Shown here piece after piece: positions 5,798 through 9,618 of a stretch of 9,618 nucleotides of DNA; position 1 is the stretch's first letter, and each line of letters begins with the position of its first letter. A model generated the notes under the pieces. It was not told the DNA's origin and searched no databases. It saw only the letters and a program-made list of their open reading frames with translations. This DNA is from Coriobacteriales bacterium (GTDB lineage: Bacteria > Actinomycetota > Coriobacteriia > Coriobacteriales > JAEZZM01), in the NCBI GenBank assembly GCA_029983705.1, contig JASBYZ010000054.1, positions 1 to 9,618 of the forward strand, given 5' to 3'. Made by a program: the position numbers and the translations under genes.

Positions 5798-7492
5798 TTA
5801 AAATAAGCCTGTGATATGTCCGTCAGCATCAATATCAATGTTGTTTCCAGCAGGTACGCTTGGAAGTCCCGGCATGGTCATCATTTTGCCACAAAGTACG
5901 TACACAAAGCCTGCACCAGCTGAAAGCTTTACATCTCTTACCTTAAGCGTCCAGTTGTCTGGAGCACCCTTAAGTTTTGCATTATCAGATATTGAGAGCT
6001 GGGTTTTTGCCATGCAAACTGGAAGTTTATCATAGCCCCATGACTTGATTTCTTCAATTGAAGCCTTTGCTTGCTCTGAATACTCAACAGATTTTGCCCT
6101 ATAAATTTTAGTTGAGATGTCTTCAATTTTCTTTTCGATACTCTCATCTAAATCATAGCTATAGTTAATATGGTCCTGCCCCTCTTCAGCTGCCTTAACC
6201 ACTGCCTGAGCAAGCTCAAGGCCGCCTTTGGCACCATTTGCAAACATCGAGTGTACTACACAGTCAAAGGCTCCTGTCTCAAGTGAAGCCTTTTTGATAG
6301 CTTCAATTTCAGAGGCTGTGTCACTTGGGAAGGTATTTATTGCTACCACAACAGGAGCGCCAAATGAGCGGGTATTTTCAATGTGTCTAATAAGGTTTGG
6401 CATACCCTCATTAAGTGTCTCTAGATCTTCTTCTAAGATTCCTTGAGGAAGTGGCTTTCCAGCTTTTACATTGTATTTTTCTGAGTGGTTTTTAAGCGCA
6501 CGAACAGTAACTACCAAGACTACAGCGTCAGGCACAAGCCCTGATTTTCTGCACTTGATGTTCATAAACTTCTCGCAGCCCATGTCTGCACCAAAGCCAG
6601 ACTCAGTTACCACATAGTCTGCAAGTTTAAGACCAATTCTATCTGCGGTAATTGAAGAGTTACCTGGAGCAATATTTGCAAATGGACCAGCGTGTACAAG
6701 TACTGGAGCTCCTTCAAGGTTTTGCATAAGCGTTGGACGTACACAGTCTTTTAATAACATAGTCATAGCGCCTGCCACCTGTAAATCTTCGGTGGTAATA
6801 GGCTTTTTATCCATATCTTGTGCAACAACTATCTTACCAACAGCTTCTCTAAGCTCTCCTAAGCCCTCAGTTAAGGTAAGGGTTGCCATAAGCTCAGATG
6901 CTGAGGTGATAACCCACGATGCCTTATGAGGTGTAGCTTTCTTATCATCTTCAGCAACGGTTGCTGAACGAAGAGATCTGTCTGAGATATCTACCGCACG
7001 TGTCCACGAAATTGAATCAGGATCAATATTGAGCTCGTTACCGTGATAAATGTGGTTATCAATAAAGGCAGCACAGAGGTTGTGAGCTGCAGATACTGCA
7101 TGAAAGTCTCCGGTTAAGTGAAGGTTAAAATCCTCCATTGGAATAACTTGTGAGTAGCCTCCTCCAGCCGCTCCTCCCTTAATTCCAAACACCGGACCAA
7201 GGGAAGGTTGTCTAATACAGGTAATCGAGCTTTTGCCTAAGGCCTTAAGCGACTGTCCAAGGCCTACGGTTGTAACCGTTTTACCCTCTCCTAATGGAGT
7301 TGGAGTTACCGCAGTAACGTCAATGTATTTTCCGTTAGGCTTATCTTTTAAGCGTTTGAGTACGTCAAGAGAGACCTTTGCTTTATAGTTTCCGTACAGC
7401 TCAAGCTCATCATCTAAAATACCCACGCTCTGAGCAATTTCAGTGATAGGCAAGATCTTGGCTTCGTTAGCAATTTCTATATCCGCTTTCAT
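5798..7492 (-). CDS. fhs: Formate-tetrahydrofolate ligase
   Basis: Fhs (FTHFS) makes 10-formyl-tetrahydrofolate from formate, THF and ATP in the cytoplasm. At 564 residues it is full length. Key motifs: the P-loop TPLGEGKT (65-72) with Lys71, Arg94 in the segment TCIRQPSLGP that corresponds to the formate-binding Arg97 of the Moorella enzyme (a constant offset of 3), the glycine-rich FGIKGGAAGGGY (102-113), HLTGDFHA (125-132), and the second family signature VLVHAGPFANIAPGNSS (264-280). The start is supported by AGGAG (complement of 7500-7504) 7 nt before the ATG. The gene heads an operon with folD and is divergent from a MarR-type regulator. In non-acetogens Fhs allows formate to be used for purine and formyl-Met supply; no other Wood-Ljungdahl gene is seen here, so acetogenesis should not be inferred. 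Confidence 0.97.
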   Translation of the reverse strand: MKADIEIANEAKILPITEIAQSVGILDDELELYGNYKAKVSLDVLKRLKDKPNGKYIDVTAVTPTPLGEGKTVTTVGLGQSLKALGKSSITCIRQPSLGPVFGIKGGAAGGGYSQVIPMEDFNLHLTGDFHAVSAAHNLCAAFIDNHIYHGNELNIDPDSISWTRAVDISDRSLRSATVAEDDKKATPHKASWVITSASELMATLTLTEGLGELREAVGKIVVAQDMDKKPITTEDLQVAGAMTMLLKDCVRPTLMQNLEGAPVLVHAGPFANIAPGNSSITADRIGLKLADYVVTESGFGADMGCEKFMNIKCRKSGLVPDAVVLVVTVRALKNHSEKYNVKAGKPLPQGILEEDLETLNEGMPNLIRHIENTRSFGAPVVVAINTFPSDTASEIEAIKKASLETGAFDCVVHSMFANGAKGGLELAQAVVKAAEEGQDHINYSYDLDESIEKKIEDISTKIYRAKSVEYSEQAKASIEEIKSWGYDKLPVCMAKTQLSISDNAKLKGAPDNWTLKVRDVKLSAGAGFVYVLCGKMMTMPGLPSVPAGNNIDIDADGHITGLF

Positions 7493-7586
7493 CTGTCAAC
7501 TCCTGCAATTCCTGAATAAATTTTATATGATAGGTATAGGTCTATTTTAAACGTATACACACTACTTTGAGGTGGGACTTACATAT
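7493..7586. promoter_or_regulatory. Divergent promoter/operator region between fhs and marR
   Basis: For fhs (minus strand) TATAAA (complement of 7522-7527) with TTTAAA (complement of 7546-7551) at 18 bp is a fair promoter. For marR (plus strand) TATACA (7554-7559) is a possible -10, giving a very short leader. Between them lies a tandem repeat ATAGGT-ATAGGT (7530-7541), and the palindromes GTATAC (7553-7558) and CATATATG (7582-7589). A dimeric MarR protein would bind an inverted repeat of about 16-20 bp here; no single strong one stands out. Confidence 0.4.
7569..7577 (+). promoter_or_regulatory. Ribosome binding site deciding the marR start
   Basis: GAGGTGGGA (7569-7577) lies 9 nt before ATG at 7587. 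The alternative in-frame GTG at 7572 falls inside this site and has no site of its own upstream, so the ATG is preferred. Confidence 0.6.
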
Positions 7587-8042
7587 ATGAGTCAAGAGCT
7601 ACATCAAGAGTTTATTTATAACGCAATTAGTTTGATAGCCCAAAAGCTTCAAAACCAAGGTGATCAACTCTTTGATGAGGTCTCCGCAAAGCAGTTTAGG
7701 CTGCTTAGAGAACTATACCAACTAGATTATCCTCTAAGTTTAGTCGAGCTTGCAAATTGGCTCGGAACTTCTCGACAAAATACAAAAAGTTTAATCAATA
7801 ACTTAGAGCATAAAGGCTATGTAAAAGTTGAGCCCTCAGAACTTGACAAGCGAAGCTTACAAATTTGCTTGAGCGCCAAAGGAAAACGCTTTGTAAGCCA
7901 GTCAGAGGATATGTACACAAACTACATATCTATTTTATTCAAGGGTTTTTCTAGTAAAGAGCTAGCTCAGAGCGCTCGTTTTATGCAAGAACTTTCAGAT
8001 TCAATTGATAGTTTAAATGATTTAAGTGATAATCGCTCCTAA
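7587..8042 (+). CDS. MarR family transcriptional regulator
   Basis: A 151-residue protein with the MarR layout: an N-terminal helix pair for dimerisation (about 5-30), a winged helix-turn-helix (about 35-97) and C-terminal dimer helices (about 105-147). The DNA-binding part reads LSLVELANWLGTSRQNTKSL (50-69), with the recognition helix near 62-77, followed by the wing VEPSELDKRSLQICLSAKGK (81-100) carrying the typical DKR triplet (87-89). MarR proteins usually repress their own gene and a neighbour, and release DNA on binding a small ligand or on cysteine oxidation. The only cysteine is Cys94, in the wing, so an OhrR-like N-terminal redox cysteine is absent. The divergent fhs-folD operon and the downstream superoxide reductase gene (70 bp away) are the natural candidate targets, but this is inferred from position alone. 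Confidence 0.88.
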   Translation: MSQELHQEFIYNAISLIAQKLQNQGDQLFDEVSAKQFRLLRELYQLDYPLSLVELANWLGTSRQNTKSLINNLEHKGYVKVEPSELDKRSLQICLSAKGKRFVSQSEDMYTNYISILFKGFSSKELAQSARFMQELSDSIDSLNDLSDNRS

Positions 8043-8105
8043 AAGTGGGAACCATATGTTTATGCGCGGCTGCGCACCCTTATAAAATTCTTTACCCGTG
8101 GGAGG
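8043..8105 (+). promoter_or_regulatory. Intergenic region with candidate promoter and GC palindrome before the superoxide reductase gene
   Basis: TATAAA (8081-8086) is a plausible -10; the sequence 17 bp upstream (8058-8063) is a poor -35. Between them sits a short GC-rich inverted repeat, TGCGC-GGCT-GCGCA (8063-8076), in otherwise AT-rich DNA. It could be an operator covering the promoter or a weak hairpin after marR; there is no T-run after it, so termination is unlikely. The region ends in a strong ribosome binding site, GGGAGG (8100-8105), 7 nt before the ATG. Confidence 0.4.
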
Positions 8106-8112
8106 AAAGTAA

Positions 8113-8451
8113 ATGGCTATTGATAAGAATGTTGAGATTCATGAGGTAAAAGACGTTGAGAACGCTGAGGATTTTGAGAAGAAACACTTCCCAGACCTCT
8201 GCCAAGAAGACGGCAAATTTTATGTAACTGTAGGTAAGCGTCTTGAACATCCACAAACTGAGGAGCATCTCATCGACGAGATTAACCTTTTTGTAAACGA
8301 TGAACTTGTTGGCGAGAAAAAACTGAGCGCTGATGACACTGCAAAGGCAGAGTTTGAGGTAGAAGTTAAGGCTGGCGACAAGGTATATGCTCTTGAGAAC
8401 TGCAACCTTCACGGCGTTTGGAAATCAAACGTTATTGAGGTAGAGGCTTAA
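8113..8451 (+). CDS. Superoxide reductase, one-iron neelaredoxin type
   Basis: A 112-residue desulfoferrodoxin-like protein that reduces superoxide to hydrogen peroxide at a single His4-Cys iron site, using electrons usually from rubredoxin. It is a cytoplasmic defence enzyme typical of anaerobes. The ligands can be read off: His25 in KKHFP (23-27), His46 and His52 in HPQTEEH (46-52), and Cys97 and His100 in CNLHG (97-101). There is no N-terminal desulforedoxin domain with its four cysteines, so this is the one-iron class. Lys24 before the first His is the conserved active-site lysine. The Glu normally found two residues before that His is replaced by Lys23, with Glu22 one place further away. 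The start has an excellent GGGAGG site. The gene follows marR on the same strand and ends before a strong terminator. No rubredoxin or peroxidase gene is visible nearby. Confidence 0.92.
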   Translation: MAIDKNVEIHEVKDVENAEDFEKKHFPDLCQEDGKFYVTVGKRLEHPQTEEHLIDEINLFVNDELVGEKKLSADDTAKAEFEVEVKAGDKVYALENCNLHGVWKSNVIEVEA

Positions 8452-8482
8452 GTTTGAGCTTACTTTTTTAACTTGTAGGTAT

Positions 8483-8518
8483 TCGGCTCGTATCATGATA
8501 GATGCGGGCCGATTTTTT
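8483..8518 (+). terminator. Intrinsic terminator after the superoxide reductase gene
   Basis: An 11-bp stem pairs TCGGCTCGTAT (8483-8493) with ATGCGGGCCGA (8502-8512) across an 8-nt loop, with two G-U pairs, and is followed directly by TTTTTT (8513-8518). The G-U pairs become A-C mismatches on the minus strand, which also lacks a T-run, so the element works mainly for the plus-strand gene and is not shared with the convergent minus-strand gene ending at 8524. Confidence 0.9.
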
Positions 8519-8523
8519 ATTGC

Positions 8524-8886
8524 TTATGTAAAGGGGTTTTCTCCAAGGCTAAAGCCGTAGTGCTCTGAGATTGCTTGTGCCTGAGCGTATCGAAGACGAG
8601 CACTCTCACGCTCTGCCTCCTCTTCAATTTGTGCCATACGGTAGAGCAAAAATGAGAGGTATACCGCATGCTCTGCACTAATTTGAGAGAGGGTAACCAT
8701 GGTAAGAAGTGAGGATGGATTAAGTGAGAGTAAGGTATGCGGGCTTAAGTTAAGCGCGCGCGAAAGTGCACGCGCCAAGTCATCAATTGCTCCAGAATAA
8801 GCACCGCGCTCTTCTTTTAAGCGGGCAGTCTCTAAACTTTGGCTAAACTGCTCAATCATTCGCTCTAAATAATCACGGCGCAACAT
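8524..8886 (-). CDS. Small helical protein of unknown function downstream of ruvB
   Basis: A 120-residue protein I cannot assign with confidence. It is predicted to be almost wholly alpha-helical from its composition: an N-terminal RDYLERMIEQFSQSLETARL stretch (4-23), a second helix with Ala/Leu/Arg spacing (about 31-44), LSPHTLLSLNPSSLLTM (47-63), and a long Glu/Arg/Ala-rich helix (about 85-107). There is no signal peptide, membrane segment or metal-binding Cys/His cluster. The N-terminal pattern resembles small conserved hypothetical proteins beginning with DYxxRxIEQ (possibly the DUF6483 group), but this is from memory. It starts 19 nt after the ruvB stop on the same strand with only a weak ribosome binding site (GTGGA, 8 nt before the ATG), so it is probably the distal gene of the ruvB operon. 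Confidence 0.7.
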   Translation of the reverse strand: MLRRDYLERMIEQFSQSLETARLKEERGAYSGAIDDLARALSRALNLSPHTLLSLNPSSLLTMVTLSQISAEHAVYLSFLLYRMAQIEEEAERESARLRYAQAQAISEHYGFSLGENPFT

Positions 8887-8905
8887 ATTTTGTCCACTTT
8901 AAAAA

Positions 8906-9618
8906 TTAATCAAACTTAGGCAGAGCAATACCTAAATGAGCATAGGTGCGAGGTGTTGCCTGTCTTCCTTTTGGAGTACGCAAAATAAGACCCTGCTGGA
9001 GTAAAAATGGCTCATAGACATCCTCAAGTGTAGCTGGATCTTCTCCTACCGTACTTGCAAGAGTGTTAAGGCCAACCGGTTTTCCGTAAAAAGTCTTTGC
9101 AAGCGTTTCAAGAATCTTTACGTCCATCCAGTCTAGACCAAGTGAGTCCACCTCAAAAAATGAGAGAGCCTCAGCTGCAACATCCTCAGTAATGCAGGAG
9201 TGTTTATGAACCTGTGCATAGTCTCTTACACGCTTTAAGAGTCTATTTGCTAGACGAGGTGTTCCGCGAGACCTTCGTGCAATCTCTTCACTGCCTTGGC
9301 TTTCTATATCTATCTCAAGTATCCCAGCTGAGCGGGTAACAATTTCTTGTAGCTCTTTATCTTTGTAGTAATCAAGCCTAAAGGAAATACCAAACCTATC
9401 ACGCAAAGGACCAGTTAAAAGACCAGTTCTTGTTGTAGCACCAATGAGGGTAAAACGTGGAATCTCAAGTCTGATTGAGCGTGCTGCAGGACCTTTTCCA
9501 ATAACAATATCTAAAAAGAAGTCCTCCATCGCCGGATATAAAATCTCTTCAATTTGTCTGTTTAGGCGGTGAATCTCATCAATAAATAAGACGTCACCCT
9601 CATCTAAGTTGGTAAGGA
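8906..9618 (-). CDS. ruvB: Holliday junction branch migration helicase RuvB (5' end outside window)
   Basis: RuvB is the hexameric AAA+ motor that, with RuvA, drives branch migration of Holliday junctions. The frame stays open to the right edge, so an ATG at 9529 is internal, not the start; about 236 residues are visible and some 100 N-terminal residues, including Walker A, lie beyond the window. What is seen: Walker B VLFIDEIHRL, then ILYPAMEDF, sensor 1 GATTRTG, the arginine-finger segment GPLRDRFGI, the RRSRGTPRLANRLLKRVRD segment of the small AAA+ lid with sensor 2, and the C-terminal winged-helix DNA-binding domain with FYGKPVGLNTLA and GLILRTPKGRQATPRTY. The gene ends in LPKFD and is followed after 19 nt by the small helical protein gene. 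ruvA would be expected just upstream, beyond the right edge. Confidence 0.97.
   Translation of the reverse strand, partial: LTNLDEGDVLFIDEIHRLNRQIEEILYPAMEDFFLDIVIGKGPAARSIRLEIPRFTLIGATTRTGLLTGPLRDRFGISFRLDYYKDKELQEIVTRSAGILEIDIESQGSEEIARRSRGTPRLANRLLKRVRDYAQVHKHSCITEDVAAEALSFFEVDSLGLDWMDVKILETLAKTFYGKPVGLNTLASTVGEDPATLEDVYEPFLLQQGLILRTPKGRQATPRTYAHLGIALPKFD

Noticed and set aside
7493..7586. Folate (THF) riboswitch upstream of fhs
   Set aside because: The likely leader is well under 60 nt, with no room for or sign of a conserved riboswitch core.
8092..8412. 106-residue minus-strand frame opposite the superoxide reductase gene
   Set aside because: The plus-strand gene has all iron ligands, a strong ribosome binding site and a terminator; the antisense frame has none of these.
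9529..9529. ATG at 9529 as the start of a 207-residue RuvB
   Set aside because: The frame continues upstream with the RuvB Walker B segment (VLFIDEIHRL), so this Met is internal and the gene is cut by the window edge.
1..9618. A novel defence system, mobile element, CRISPR array or biosynthetic cluster
   Set aside because: All sizeable frames are accounted for by housekeeping, transport and regulatory families; no transposase, integrase, long direct repeats, attachment sites or spacer-like arrays are seen.

Overview
The window is a gene-dense, moderately AT-rich stretch of a bacterial chromosome carrying housekeeping and transport genes. I see no mobile element, CRISPR array, tRNA or rRNA. 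The gene set suggests an anaerobe or aerotolerant anaerobe: formate-tetrahydrofolate ligase with FolD, a one-iron superoxide reductase of neelaredoxin type, and amino-acid uptake. The best guess is a low-GC member of the Coriobacteriia (Atopobium/Lancefieldella/Fannyhessea group). A Firmicute is not excluded. This rests on protein character alone, not on a search.

Layout from left to right. Positions 1-281 hold the 3' end of an unrecognised gene. A DegV/FakB-type fatty-acid-binding protein follows (327-1202, +). Its tail overlaps by 11 bp the end of a three-gene polar amino-acid ABC transporter operon on the minus strand (ATPase 1192-1941, permease 1934-2587, lipoprotein binding protein 2599-3414). 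Upstream of that operon, on the same strand, lies a cold-shock protein gene (3580-3783) with a strong intrinsic terminator and a long leader rich in inverted repeats. Divergent from it is a DUF368 membrane protein (3995-4894), which probably starts at TTG. A hairpin at 4897-4924 separates it from the convergent fhs-folD operon (7492 down to 4934, minus strand).

A MarR-family regulator (7587-8042, +) is divergent from fhs across a 94-bp intergenic region. A superoxide reductase gene (8113-8451) with a clear terminator follows it. The right end is minus-strand: a small unrecognised helical protein (8524-8886) downstream of ruvB, whose 5' end lies outside the window.

How the genes work together. 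Fhs charges tetrahydrofolate with formate, and FolD interconverts the formyl, methenyl and methylene forms, so the pair forms a one-carbon module. The lipoprotein, permease and ATPase form a complete importer if the permease is a homodimer. The MarR protein could control fhs-folD, itself, or the superoxide reductase gene, but none of these is shown. The most unusual signal is the csp leader: repeated AGGCTAC/GTAGCCT elements can form mutually exclusive hairpins, one alternative of which could cover the csp ribosome binding site.
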